Below are positions 30,624 through 41,950 of a stretch of 64,000 nt of DNA, piece after piece (position 1 is the first letter of the stretch; each line of letters begins with the position of its first letter). Origin of the DNA: Leishmania donovani (taxonomy: Eukaryota > Euglenozoa > Kinetoplastea > Trypanosomatida > Trypanosomatidae); assembly GCF_000227135.1 (NCBI RefSeq), contig NC_018253.1, forward strand, positions 549,477 through 613,476, given 5' to 3'. The notes under the pieces were generated by a model. That model had not been told where the DNA came from and did no database searches. It was given only the letters and a program-made list of their open reading frames with translations. A program made the translations under genes and the position numbers.

Positions 30624-30651
30624 GCGGAACACTGCACACGAAGTGTTCCGC
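30624..30651. repeat. Perfect 10-bp inverted repeat, 8-nt loop
   Basis: GCGGAACACT (30624-30633) and AGTGTTCCGC (30642-30651) are exact reverse complements around GCACACGA. Confidence 0.8.
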
Positions 30652-30811
30652 TTCTGGATACAACTTGCGTGTGTGCTTCGTGCAAGAATCGCCTCGGTGC
30701 CGAGGAGCCTGAAGAAGAGCAAAAGAGGGCTAGGAGGCGCAGTGAAAGGAACGTAAATGGAGGGCGGCGATAAGGAAACAGACAAGCATGCAAGCAAAAC
30801 AACAGCCAACG

Positions 30812-30848
30812 CGCACACATATATATACATATGTGTGTGTGTGTGTAT
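30812..30848. repeat. Composite (CA)-(TA)-(TG) microsatellite
   Basis: CA, TA and TG dinucleotides follow one another, a self-complementary arrangement. Confidence 0.8.
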
Positions 30849-32317
30849 GTTTCTGGCCATGTACTTTCAACATAAGGGGGGAGGGAGGGACATAGACACA
30901 TCCGTGGGAGGCTGAATAAGAAAGACGGGAAAAAAAAAGAGTAGAGAGACTTGGTTAGAAAATCTGTGTTACACGAAAACACAAACACACGCTCCCTGTG
31001 AGGTCGGCCTTTTTGTTTTCGATTGTGTGTGCGTGTGTTCCCTTCTTTCGTTTTTCCTTCATCAGCTGACACTAGCACCACACCGCCTTTTCTCGTTCTC
31101 CGTGCACCCTGCCTCTGCGGTATCGCTTTTCCTTTGGGGTATTCTTTTATTATTATTTGGATTACGCAATTGCCTCCCGCTGCGTTGACTGGTTACCAGC
31201 TCGCTCGTTGTCAGTCAAATGCGGTGCTCGATGCCTTCCTATTTCTCCCTCCATCCCTCCTCCTTTGAAACTTCAGTCGACAGCCCCTCCCCTCCCCCTC
31301 CCCCTCCCCCACACACTATCCTCTCTCACAAAATCGATCCGGTCCTGTAGATTGAATAACGACTCTATATGTGTTTTAGTGTTTCATCGTTTGTTTTTTT
31401 TTTACTTAGCAGGCTCCTTCGGGGAGCAGCATCTCGGAGAGGGATGGGAAGACGAGAGAGGCACACACGGATACACGCATACAAGTGTGCAGCTGTACGA
31501 CCACTAAACGCAAGTAAAAACTAACGAGAAGTACGATTGCTGGGTACCTTTCAAACAATACGTGGGCGTGAGGAGGGAAGATAGAGGTGTGTGCTTCCTT
31601 GGTAGTGTTTCTGTATGTGTCAGCAGATAACTTGCCTAGTAAAGAGCCTCCGGACACCCCTTCCTCACTTCCGTGTTCTTTACACGGTGTTACGGCTGCA
31701 TGTTGCACAGTAGTGAGGATGCCCGTGTGAACGGTGTTCTGCTACGGGCCGTAACTCTCCTGCTGTGTACGCACCATCTCCCTCCTTGTTGTGGCTAAGT
31801 TGCCCCGACTCGCGTCGTCGCGTCTTCGAGTTGGTCACTCACTCTCCATCTCTACATTGCTTTCTGCATCCTCCTTCCCCTCCCCGTCCCCATATCATCA
31901 TCCCGCCCTACATGCGTGTAATTTAGAGGGCGAAAGGGGCGGAAAGTGGGAGAGAGAGCGATTAGCTGGGCGCTTGCACGCATCAATGTACGGTCTAAGA
32001 CCTCTTTTACCTGCTATTCTTCAAAACGGAAACCCTCCCCCCGCGGACGAGCCTCGACAAATGAAAAAAAAAGTTTGGCCTTTCTCACACTCGGTATGTG
32101 TGTGTGTGTGTGTGTGCGTGTGTGTGTTTTTGTGCGCGCTTCAAGCGACTTTCTGCTCCCTCTTCGCTTCGTTCCTACGGTTCCACCGCTGATGTAACGG
32201 GTGGGCCGAGGCCGAAGAATAGTAAGAAAAGGCACGCCGTTCGCATTGGTCGCGCTTTCTCACCCTCTGACGGTCTATATGGTCCTCTTCATATCAGCCA
32301 GCAAAATATTCGCCGAT

Positions 32318-32361
32318 CCTCTTTTTTTCTGTCTTTTGCCTTCATTGATTACACGAATGAG
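32318..32361 (+). promoter_or_regulatory. Putative spliced-leader acceptor
   Basis: CTCTTTTTTTCTGTCTTTTG is followed by AG at 32360-32361, 33 nt before the ATG at 32395. Confidence 0.5.
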
Positions 32362-32394
32362 ACCATCCGGTCAGATGAGGCCGAATCGCCTGCA

Positions 32395-34401
32395 ATGGAC
32401 GCACTCGTAGAAAGCATCGTACAGAGCGATGCACGGGCCGAGCTCACGGCAGGACAGCTGCAAGCCCTCATTGGGCTTTTCACCTCGACCTCTGAGGTCC
32501 TGTCGCCGTCCCACGCGCTCTTCCGAAAGCTCTCCGCCACCCTTGCGGCCTTCCCCTCCCTAGAAGACGGATCCCAGTGCATTCGACTCTGCATCCTCCT
32601 CTGTAGAGAGGTAGCGCACCGCAAAATCATTTTCGCACTTATCGAGGCGCACAACATATGGGTGGAGTCCATCGCAGCACCGAGCATCTCCGCCCTGGCG
32701 ACGTCGCACGCGAGGCACCGCAGCGGGACCACGTACGAGACGAGCGAAGATCGAAGCTTCCTATCTCAGCTGGTTCTCGTCATGTTGGTCTCGGCCGAGT
32801 CGAGGATGAAGGCGTCTGATCTCGTAGATTTCCTCGGTGCTGACGTCGAGAGCACTGTGGAGGTACTGGTGTCCTGCTACGGAAGCGTGTGCGGGGCCCT
32901 TCCAGGAGTACTCGCCGCCGCCTCCGGAGGCTACCAGCTTCATCTGGTCGCCCGCCTCGTCGAGCTCGTTCGCGAGCTCACGTTCTGGACTACGTACGAG
33001 GAACTGCACTCGAACCTGGGGATCGGCAGCAAGGCGAAAAAGTCTCTCTCACAGTGCACCGGTAGCGTTACCATGAGCGCCCTCTCTGGCCCATTCCGCT
33101 ACCACGTCGGCCAGCTCATCTCCCACCTTGTGAGGTACGACTTCTTTGCTCACATGAGTATGTACTTGCCGCACGTCGTGGGAAAATATTTAGCCTCGCC
33201 CAGCAGCTGCAGCAGCAGCGACGGTGACGAGCGGAATGTGTTGATGGCCTTGTCCTTGCTGCGCAGCCATCTCCTGCTTCTCCAAACCCTGCTGATGCTG
33301 ACGGACCAGTATGCGCTTGTTCTGCGCAAGGCGCTCTGCCGCTGCGGGCTCCTCAGCAAGGTATGCGGCCCTCTCCTGCGCATCTTGTGTAGACCACAAG
33401 GATGTCTACCTGGCGAATTGTCTCTGTTCGTGCAGACGGTGGCGGTCGCGTCAACGCTGACTTACCACAGCAGTGAGTGTCACCAGTTCTGGGGAGAGAA
33501 CAGCAGTGTGCTGGTGGCAGCCGCAGACCGCTCCGCTGTTACTCTAGCAGATAGCTGCATTGCAGACCCGCGCACATCTGCCGAGCTAGTGGCACAGCTG
33601 GTGCGCCTCGTCGTAAACTCTCGCTCCAGCGCCGCGGTGGCGCCGTTACTCAAGACATGGGAGAGCGTCCTCGACTCCGGTGGCAAACAGTGCGTTGCTT
33701 GCAGCCTCAGCAATCCCAAGAGTCGTAGCCGTCCGCTTGACATCAGCAGTCCATCATACAATTCACTGCGGTGCGTATTTCGCGTGGACACCACAGCCCC
33801 ACCGCCACCGCCTGCCGCCGCGCGGCGTGGCAGTGTCGGCGACCTGCTTCGTCAACGACGAAGAGGTCGACACAACCGAGAGCAGCGAAACTTGAGCCGC
33901 GGTCGCAGCCGTGGCAGAGCGCGCTCAAAGAGACGCCGCCGCCACGAGTCACAACAAGCGCGTCTTCAGCAACGCTATCACCTCCTGGTGCAGTGCACAA
34001 CACCCACGACTGCGGTGGCGCGGGAACAGACTCAGGTGCAGCTCGTCCCCCTTGATTTCGTCAGTGATGCCTCCTCCGACGAGAGCAGCGACGACAGAGA
34101 CGATGCGGCAGACGCTTACGAGTCGACTTGTGCTCCCCAGGTGGACCTCTCACGCTGGCGGAGAGGCCCACCGCCGACGACGATTCCCACACAATACATC
34201 TGTTCTCTCTCCCACTCATTGATACGCTCGGCCCCGGTGTTGTCGTCCACCGGCTACCTCTTCGACGAAGACGTCATTATAGACTACTTGCAGTACTACG
34301 ACGTCTGCCCCATCTCTGGAGCGTCGATGTCGCGTGCCGACTTGGTCGTGGACACGGCGCTCAAGGAGGAACTTGGGAAGGTTCGAGCCAACTTTATGTA
34401 G
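32395..34401 (+). CDS. Conserved hypothetical protein with C-terminal U-box-like domain
   Basis: 668 residues from the first ATG after the splice tract; the frame extends further upstream only from a GTG in microsatellite sequence. The first ~550 residues are Leu/Ala-rich and predicted helical (possibly ARM/HEAT-like), without a named domain. A strongly basic stretch (NLSRGRSRGRARSKRRRRH, a likely nuclear signal) and an acidic Ser/Asp segment (~556-575) follow. Residues ~600-668 resemble a U-box or degenerate RING: YICSLSHSLIRSAPVLSSTG, then YLFDEDVIIDYL, CPISGASM and a terminal helix. This suggests an E3 ubiquitin-ligase adaptor. The zinc ligands of a true RING are not all present, which is why U-box is preferred. 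Function is inferred from this domain alone. Confidence 0.8.
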   Translation: MDALVESIVQSDARAELTAGQLQALIGLFTSTSEVLSPSHALFRKLSATLAAFPSLEDGSQCIRLCILLCREVAHRKIIFALIEAHNIWVESIAAPSISALATSHARHRSGTTYETSEDRSFLSQLVLVMLVSAESRMKASDLVDFLGADVESTVEVLVSCYGSVCGALPGVLAAASGGYQLHLVARLVELVRELTFWTTYEELHSNLGIGSKAKKSLSQCTGSVTMSALSGPFRYHVGQLISHLVRYDFFAHMSMYLPHVVGKYLASPSSCSSSDGDERNVLMALSLLRSHLLLLQTLLMLTDQYALVLRKALCRCGLLSKVCGPLLRILCRPQGCLPGELSLFVQTVAVASTLTYHSSECHQFWGENSSVLVAAADRSAVTLADSCIADPRTSAELVAQLVRLVVNSRSSAAVAPLLKTWESVLDSGGKQCVACSLSNPKSRSRPLDISSPSYNSLRCVFRVDTTAPPPPPAAARRGSVGDLLRQRRRGRHNREQRNLSRGRSRGRARSKRRRRHESQQARLQQRYHLLVQCTTPTTAVAREQTQVQLVPLDFVSDASSDESSDDRDDAADAYESTCAPQVDLSRWRRGPPPTTIPTQYICSLSHSLIRSAPVLSSTGYLFDEDVIIDYLQYYDVCPISGASMSRADLVVDTALKEELGKVRANFM

Positions 34402-35483
34402 CAGTTCAATTTGTTCACATGCAGAAGGTTTGTGGGCGTGTGGGAGTCTGCGCGCTGAGGCGCAAGTGGTGCCAGAAGTAGTGCGGGTAGACGTACGTAA
34501 ACACCTACACACGCATACCCCTTGCAGCGCTTCTCGACTTGCTACCCAGAAACACACGTCACTGCTCCTTTTTCTCTCTCGACAAACTCTGACCATCAGC
34601 ACCGCTGCGATTTCGCCCATCCGCACCACCTCTGCCAGGCCTTTTTTCTTTCGTACTGGGATGAGGGGCGATGCCTTGTCAATGCAACGCGACTCAGTGT
34701 CGGAGAGGGGAAAGAGGGGAAGCGCAAGAGCAGTAAAGATCTCAAAAGTGTAACGGGCACCGGTGCACGGCAACCCTTGCTTTTCCCTCTGCGTATGTAT
34801 GTGTGCCTCGTGCTTTCCTTTCGTTCCCGCAGGACAAGGCATGCGCTCCTCGTCAACTGCAGCTGTGGAAGAAACAATCGAACTGGAAGAGAAGAAAAAC
34901 AGCGGCCACTCGAGGAGCAGCTTCCGCTCCCCGTACGCTAGCCAGTCTCCCTCTCTCCCCACCCTCGTCCATCGAAAACACCAACCTTCCCCCACTTCTC
35001 ATGCTTTCCATTTTTCGCTTGGTGCGTTACCATGTGTTCTGAGCTTGCGCTCCTCTACGCTGCATCCATACATATACACATTCACATACACACGTGCTCG
35101 GCTGCATCTAAACTCCGGGGGTGCAGAATTGACGCACACGCTCTCTCGTTCTCTCCTGATCTACTCCCCCTTCCCTCCCCTCTAGCAAGCAAACGTTTTA
35201 TATTAGTAATTTTTTTTCGGTTTCTGTTGGTGCCGTGTCGTCTGTGTCTGTGTCTTTACCTTATCATCATTAACTTACAGGCGTGTGTGTGCGTGCGTGA
35301 CTCGATCTGTCTCCCAACACCACCACCGTCACCCCCTCGCTCTCTTCTTTCGCGCCATACGACTCTAATTCTTCCGAAAAAAGAAAACGCACGCAGGGAG
35401 GAAGTCGCTCATTTTTAGCTAGCTAGCTGCCTTTTTTTCTCGTTTCCATTGTATGTAGTTGTGCTGGCGCTCTCACCGTCTCA
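34402..35483. other. Intergenic spacer, no gene seen
   Basis: Mixed C/T and CA-rich sequence without a recognisable gene. Frames of up to 259 residues occur on both strands, none with a domain. Confidence 0.55.
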
Positions 35484-35521
35484 GCCCTCCTCCTCTTCCG
35501 TCCTTCCTGCTCCCTCGGTAG
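35484..35521 (+). promoter_or_regulatory. Putative spliced-leader acceptor for proline dehydrogenase
   Basis: GCCCTCCTCCTCTTCCGTCC and following pyrimidines end in CCCTCGGTAG; AG at 35520-35521, 54 nt before the ATG at 35576. Confidence 0.6.
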
Positions 35522-35575
35522 CGTCTCGTCATACCTGCCCGCCGTCAGGCCCGCTAGTCGCCCGTCCCCCAAAAG

Positions 35576-37261
35576 ATGCGCCGTCTCCTCCCCCTGCGAC
35601 CGGCAGCTGTTGCCTTCGCCGGCTCTACTCGTCACTCCTCCGTGGCAATGCAGGACAAGCAGCCGAAGCTGCCGAACTTCAACGACGACACAACCTACCG
35701 CCAGCGCTCGGCATGGTACTTGATAAAGGCGTTGGTGGTGCTTCGCCTCTGCAGTGTCAACTATTTGGCAATGAACTCGGTGCCGCTGATGAAGAGAGTG
35801 GAAAAGATCCTTGGCAGCAAGCTTACCTACAGCGTCCTCGTCAAGAAGTCCTTCTACAACTACTTCTGCGCGGGCGAGAACGACCAGGAGCTGCGCGACA
35901 CGGTGCACAAGCTTTCCCGCAACAACATCGGCGCTGTACTCGACTACGCGGCGGAGGCCGACACGGAGGGCTTCGCACCGGAGCCGGGTGTGGCGTCCGG
36001 CCCCGATATTTCGATGTCTAGTCTCGTTACGAAGCCCAATGTTCAGTACCCGATGGACGAGGGGTTCTTTAACGAGAACATGAAGCTCTACATGATGAGC
36101 ATCATGCACGCCTCGCTGTACAGCCCGCGAAACGCCGCCGGTGTAACCGCTGTTAAGGTGACCGGCATGTGTGACCCTCAGCTGCTTGCACGCGTATCGG
36201 CGCTGCTCATGTCCGTTCACCAGAGCTGGTGCAAGCACTTCACGAACGAGGAGTCGCTGAAGCTGGAGGAGTGCCGCGTCGTCATGGGTGTGAACCGCAA
36301 GCACCAGCTGTTCATCACCTACGATCAGCTGCGCGCCGGCTTCGAGAAGTACAACCCCTCTAACAAGCTGTCAGATGCCCAGTTCAAGGAGATTACGGAG
36401 GCCCTGGACCCCCGCAAGATGGGCAAGGTGAACTACTTTGAGTACAAGGAGATGCTGACGAATGCCCTCATCGCCGTAGAGCCGACGCCGGTGCAGCAGG
36501 CGCTGATTGAGGGACTGCCGCAAATGAGTGCAAAGGAGAAGGAGCTGTGGAAAAACGTCAACAACCGACTCTCGTTGATCGCCTCCATGGCGAAGGAGCT
36601 CAATGTCCGCATGCTTGTCGACGCGGAGCAGACCTTTTATCAGCTGGCCATCGACGCGATCGTGGCGACCCTACAGAAAACCTACAACACGGAGCTGCCG
36701 GTGGTGTACAACACATACCAGTGCTACCTGACATATGCAGAGGACCGCATTGACAACGACCTTGTACGCGCTCGCCACATGAACTTCCACTGGGGCGGCA
36801 AGATCGTGCGCGGCGCCTACATTGTGCAAGAGCGCGCGACGGCGGCCCAGTACGGCTACACCAGCCCCATCTGGCCTACCTACGAGGAGACAAACAAGTG
36901 CTACAATGCGGCCGCGAAGCGCATCTTCGACACCTTCGAGGCGCAGCCAGCGAAAAAGCACGAGGTCTTCTTTGGCACCCACAACAAGGAGTCTCTAGAG
37001 ATTATCACGGCCAGCGTCTTGGAACGGCCGGGCATCCAGTCTCGCGTGTCCTTTGGACAGCTATTTGGGATGCGCGACAACCTGACGGTGCCCCTTGCCC
37101 GCGCCGGCTTTCAGGTCTACAAGTACGTGCCGTACGGCCCCGTGAAGGAGACGATCCACTACCTCGGCCGCCGCGCCGTGGAGAACTCGTCGATCTTGAC
37201 AACCGGCGACAACGAGACGGTGATGATGATCAAGGAGCTGAAGCGCCGATGCGGTTTTTAA
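35576..37261 (+). CDS. PRODH: Proline dehydrogenase (proline oxidase), mitochondrial
   Basis: 561 residues. The enzyme oxidises L-proline to pyrroline-5-carboxylate with FAD at the mitochondrial inner membrane; proline is a major carbon source for insect-stage trypanosomatids. An Arg/Pro/Ala N-terminus (MRRLLPLRPAAVAF) fits a presequence. The TIM-barrel PRODH domain includes MLVDAEQTFYQLAIDAIVA, NFHWGGKIVRGAYIVQER, FFGTHNKES, FGQLFGMRDNLT and the substrate-binding YVPYGPVKETIHYLGRRAVE with the paired Arg. An insertion at about residues 245-298 carries two EF-hand-like loops (the second DPRKMGKVNYFE is near-canonical), as in human PRODH. Length and motif set indicate a full, intact gene. Confidence 0.96.
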   Translation: MRRLLPLRPAAVAFAGSTRHSSVAMQDKQPKLPNFNDDTTYRQRSAWYLIKALVVLRLCSVNYLAMNSVPLMKRVEKILGSKLTYSVLVKKSFYNYFCAGENDQELRDTVHKLSRNNIGAVLDYAAEADTEGFAPEPGVASGPDISMSSLVTKPNVQYPMDEGFFNENMKLYMMSIMHASLYSPRNAAGVTAVKVTGMCDPQLLARVSALLMSVHQSWCKHFTNEESLKLEECRVVMGVNRKHQLFITYDQLRAGFEKYNPSNKLSDAQFKEITEALDPRKMGKVNYFEYKEMLTNALIAVEPTPVQQALIEGLPQMSAKEKELWKNVNNRLSLIASMAKELNVRMLVDAEQTFYQLAIDAIVATLQKTYNTELPVVYNTYQCYLTYAEDRIDNDLVRARHMNFHWGGKIVRGAYIVQERATAAQYGYTSPIWPTYEETNKCYNAAAKRIFDTFEAQPAKKHEVFFGTHNKESLEIITASVLERPGIQSRVSFGQLFGMRDNLTVPLARAGFQVYKYVPYGPVKETIHYLGRRAVENSSILTTGDNETVMMIKELKRRCGF

Positions 37262-37948
37262 TCGGAGACTGACTCGCACACACGCACACGCATGTGCGGT
37301 GGCAAGACAAAGAAGGCGTCACAAAGTCAACGAAAGCAGAGAAGGAGCCGCTTCTTCTCGCTTCTCTGTGTTTCACGCGTGCGTAAACGTCTGCATCTAA
37401 CCCTGTGTTGCCTCTCCGCCCCCCCCCCCGCCCCCGACTTCCTCCTCTCCCTTCGTTTCGCCCTTTTGTGGTTGGTACTGCCCCTCGTCGTTGTCTTCTT
37501 GTGGCTTGCACGGATGCCATCTCGACTCCGATTCCGTTTTTTTTTTGTTTGTTTTTGAGGGGAAGAGAAGGAAGAAGAGGTTGAGGAGGGAATACCAAAG
37601 CAAAATAAGCGAAGGAATCGAGGGATCGGAGAGGAGGAAAAGTGTGAGATAAATTAAAAAGAGAGAAGTAAGCGCTGCGCGGAAAGGACGGCAGTGGTTG
37701 TGTCGAGTGGGGCGAAAGAAAAAAAAAACTGCATGGCATTGCAGCTGCACGTTTCCTTTTATTTTTTCCTTTGGTTTCCCTCTCTCCTTTTTGTTTTTCG
37801 GTTGTTTCGCACACCCTCCGTGTGTGTGCATGTGGGGTTTCGCGTACGCACCGCGCTCGCTCTCTCTCATCCTTTCCCCTTTCAGTTCTCCTCTTTTTTG
37901 TCTTGGTTTTGTAGCCTCCCCTCTCCTCCTTTCTTGTCAACATTTGTG

Positions 37949-37951
37949 CGT

Positions 37952-37983
<32 letters not shown>

Positions 37984-37999
37984 CTGATATATGTATATG
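37949..37999. repeat. (TA)n tract ending in a perfect 13-bp AT hairpin
   Basis: After a run of TA dinucleotides, CATATACATATAT (37971-37983) and ATATATGTATATG (37987-37999) are exact reverse complements around CTG. Confidence 0.8.
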
Positions 38000-39424
38000 C
38001 CAGTGATACAGTAACCACTATCAGAAACCAAAGAGAGCACCAGCGCATATCACACACGCTCACAGAAAGGGCGCACACATCTAAAACGTCTAAGCCTGCG
38101 CAACGAAGCACAGTAGCCTCTAAAATGTATAAAAAAAAACGAAAAGAGGCCTTCATGAACCTCAAGGCGAAGTGCACGGACACACAAGTACGCCCCTCCT
38201 CTGTTTCAGTCGTCTTTTGTGTTTATTTCGTTTCGTCTACGTTTGTTGTGCTCTTTGTTTGTACGCACTTCTGGACGGGTCTGATTCTCTCTTTTTTGGT
38301 GTTGTTTCTTCTTCGTATTTGTGTGTGCGTGTGTGTTGTTGCTGTTGTGCATGTGTGCGCGTGCGCATCTCTGTTTCTCCGTCTAATGATTCTCGGTAGG
38401 CCTTTTTTTCGTTGTTTGTTTGCTTTGCATGTTGGCTGTGAAACAAGAACCCTCCCCCCTCAGCGCTGCCTCGATGTAAGCGAAGTGGCATGTACACACG
38501 TACACGTGCGCAAACAAGGTTCTCACTCCACCGCCTAAGCAAATGTTCAAAGCCTGGAGCGTGTGAAACTACTTAGCCTCTTCTTTTTCAAAATGCTCAC
38601 ACGCATCTGTGTTGTTTCATCGTTTGTTTGCTTACCCTCTGAATGATTCGCTCGCTCTCCCCTCTCAGGCACTCATTCGCTTTTTTTTCTCTTTTGTTTT
38701 CCCTTTTTCTTTCCTTGTATGTGCCTGCGTGTGTCGGTGTTGCTGACGCTGGTGGCGATGCATCTTTGAAGATGAGCGTATGTGGAATGAATCCGATACA
38801 CATGAAGCCCCCCTCTCTCTGCGTGCGCGTGCGATCTACTGTGCTTGAAGTGAGCAATGAAATAGACAAAACACGAAAGGTGAGGCGGTCTTTTTCTGCT
38901 GAGAACGTTACACATGTGTGGACTTTTGGGGGAGGAGAAAACAACAGAAGGCAAAGAACTGAACAACAACGAAAAAAAAAGAACGAGAGCTGAAAAAAAA
39001 AGAAAAAGTGTACACGACAAGTTAAGTAAACGGGATAGAAAGCAAACCAAAACGAAAAAAAAAGAAAAACTAAATGCGTCGCTTTCTCTCGTCATGTCTC
39101 TTGTTTTTTTTTGTTGCTGCTGTTTTTTGTTTTGTGTAGCTTCTTTGGTCTCGTGTTGTTCCCCTCTTCACTGGTGGGAGTTGCCCCTCTCCTCTTCCAG
39201 TGTCTCTTCTCAGTGTATCACTCGCGACTTGTTTTGGTTTTGCTTTGCGTTTCTCTTGTCTGTTTGTGTGTTGCGCTACGGAAAAGAATGGTGAAGTGAA
39301 TTAAAAAAAAAAACTGAAACGTAAATAAAGCAAGCTGTCTGTTATTAGAGTGTTGTTAGCTGCTTTTTCTTCTTCTGACTGTCGTTATTCTCTATTATCT
39401 TCTCGCACTTTCTTCTGCCGTCAT

Positions 39425-39428
<4 letters not shown>

Positions 39429-39461
<33 letters not shown>
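39429..39461. repeat. (GT)n microsatellite
   Basis: About 16 uninterrupted GT units. Confidence 0.9.
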
Positions 39462-39462
<1 letters not shown>

Positions 39463-40445
39463 CACTCTCACACGCCTCCTCTCATTTCTTTTTCTCCCTC
39501 TCGGCACGTCTTCTTGTTTGGTTGCATATGACTAGACTATCTTTTTGTTGTTTGTTTGCTTCTTCTTTCTTTTAAAGGGGTCTATCCCGGTCACCTCTCT
39601 CCCTCTCTCTTGTCCCCGCCTTTCCTTCAGATGCGTCGGTGTCCGTGCGCGCGCCTATGTGTGTTTGTGTCTTCCCTCCTCTCCACTTTTCATCATCCTC
39701 TCTCCTGACCTCCACTCGTCCATTAGTGATCGTCCCACGCACGCACACACACACACAAGCTCCCATCAGTTTGTCTTCAAGAAGCGACTTCAAGCAAGGA
39801 CTGTGAGAGGTGATAATGAATTCGCTTTTTGTTGTTGTTGCCTCTTCCTCGCATTCTCAGGGGGGGATAAAACAACCCTCTCACGTCTTTCTCTTCTCGA
39901 GTGCTGCATGTGTGTATGGACAAAGGGAGCGTGTGTGCGTGGGCAACACGAACCGGTGCACGTAAGGTGGATATGTGTGGATGGGTGTATGCCGTAGTCG
40001 TTTTCATGTAGACCCAAGCTTGCTTAGGCGCATATACGTGCACAAGCAGGATCACCGTCTAGTGCGTTGCCTGGCATGTGTCGGTAACTTTCTTCGGCAG
40101 CGAACTCAGTCCAAAACACAAAGGCTGTCTAAGCGCTGCTGCCACAAGCACTACCACAGCCACTGTACCGCTCACGTTCACTCACGCACATCGGCCCTCT
40201 CGACTCGAAACCTCAGCGCCAATACAATCACCTGTTTCTCTTTCTTTTCCTCTGTTCGTGTCGTTTTGCTGCTTCACTTGAAGCGTTCCCCTCACCACCG
40301 CCACCCCTCATCCCGCTCTCTTTCTCTCTACGTGCATGTATATGTGTGTGTGCGCTCCGATTGCCTCTTGAGCGTCTCCGTTTTCGTATTTCCATCACTT
40401 CCAAGAAATGGCAGTATATGCGTTTTCCTAATTCTTTCATTTCTA

Positions 40446-40483
40446 TATATATATATATGTGCGTGTGTGCATGGGCGTGGACG
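40446..40483. repeat. (TA)n-(TG)n composite microsatellite
   Basis: TA dinucleotides run into GTGCGTGTGTG, again alternating purine-pyrimidine. Confidence 0.75.
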
Positions 40484-41950
40484 TGTCAGTCTTTTTGCCT
40501 CTATTTGAGTTGTGGCGGAGGACTTGTCATTGTAGGAGCATGTGAACGTTTCCTTTGTTGTTGCCATTTCAGCCGCCATTCGAAGTGACCCGCCCCCTCC
40601 CCACTGTGTGGCATCCGGCTGAGATGTCGTTCTCCTTCGTTTTTTCTTTTGTCTGTTTGGTTTCGTTCGCGTTCATTTCTTCCCCTCCCCCCTCCCCATC
40701 TACCTGCGGCTCCATCCCAGCGTGACTTGGCTGGGGAAACAAATACAGACGGAGAGAACACGTCACTGCAACTGTGTCGAGTAGAGGATTCCCGCGCATG
40801 CAGTGGTGCTTCACGTTCCACACGGAGAGAAGTGTCTCTCTAGATAATCCGGTGCGCATACGCATGTATCCGTTTGTGGGTGTATATGTCTTTGTCCAGC
40901 GCAGTGGACAGGAATGTGGAGCAGCATAACAAAATCACACAAGGCCGTCATCTGATTCTTCCACCCCTCCACCTCTACCTCCTTTTTCTCCTAGCCAGCA
41001 GCCACCATCTTTCATCATCTGCGTCTCTTCTTTGGAGACGGATGTGCATTATACGAGAGCGAAGGAGAGCGAGCCACTGCGAGAAGGAGACAGCGACATT
41101 GTCGGTGACACACGAAATGGGTATCCAACTCGTGAAGATGGGCAAGCGGAAGAACAACGTCTGACAGTCCTTCATCACGGCATCGAACAAAAAGAAAAAA
41201 TGAAAGGAGCGGTCAATGTTTGCGTACAGGTGCATGCCGCTCACCTTATCTCCGTCTCCACCCCACATAAGCACACATATACACCTGTATGCCCTCTCAC
41301 TCTCCCTGACGTTCTCTTTCCACTTATTTGCTGATCATCTGCCCTTTTTTGATGGCGAGGGTGGGGAAATCAGAGTATCACACGACTTACAGGTGCATCC
41401 CACCTTCTGGACCACACACATATATTTATGTCCTGTGCCCCTTTTTGTTGTCCTTTGCTCATTCTCTTCTTCGCCGTGTGCGCGCGTATAGTTTTACATA
41501 GCATCGCGTCTCTCAGCACCCCCCCCTCCTCCCTTGAGTTCGCCCCGCTCTTCCCCAACGAGGTGCCTCCTTTCTACAGGCACTTCACACAGCGGTCATA
41601 GTTTGGCTGGTTCTGCTCTTTCTCGAAAAGAACTAAGGAAGGAAAGCGAAAGACTACGTCTTCTTGAGTACGTCTGCAGCTCATCTGTTCCCCCTCCAGA
41701 CAGGCCAGCACGAACACTACAGACGCACACAAACGTAGGCATCTACTCTACGAAAAAAATCTTCTCCACTTAATAACTGGAGACTGCAGGGGCAGTCTCA
41801 TCTGTGCCTTCACCCCTCCCGTACCTACAAGCGAACGCATGCGCACACCCTTTGTGTTCTATGAGAACACTGTAGCAACAACAAAAATAGAGATTGAGAA
41901 GTGAAGGTCTTCAATGTGAGGTCAGGACAAGGGACGCGGCGCTCACTTAC

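Larger units (their letters stand above)
29537..32317. other. 2.8-kb spacer with a purine-rich island, no gene seen
   Basis: C/T-rich from 29.8 to 30.56 kb, abruptly purine-rich from 30.57 to 30.99 kb, then C/T-rich again. The purine island contains a perfect hairpin (30624-30651) and a CA/TA/TG composite tract (30812-30848). A TG tract lies at 32097-32127. Confidence 0.55.
37262..41950. other. 4.7-kb gene desert between proline dehydrogenase and CDP-DAG synthase
   Basis: No frame with domain signal is found on either strand. The stretch alternates T/G-rich blocks (37.7-38.5 and 39.1-40.7 kb) with A/purine-rich blocks (37.55-37.73 and 38.87-39.07 kb). It contains a perfect AT hairpin at 37971-37999, a (GT)n at 39429-39461 and a (TA)n-(TG)n tract at 40446-40483. 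Frames of 130-317 residues are made of Phe/Cys/Val or Lys/Glu runs. Confidence 0.55.

Noticed and set aside
31412..31427. GCTCC-TTCGG-GGAGC short hairpin
   Set aside because: A five-base-pair stem is expected by chance in a window of this size.
35423..36304. 293-codon minus-strand frame over proline dehydrogenase (also 646 codons at 7011-8951 over trifunctional enzyme)
   Set aside because: These are shadow frames typical of GC-rich coding sequence; the + strand frames carry complete enzyme motifs.
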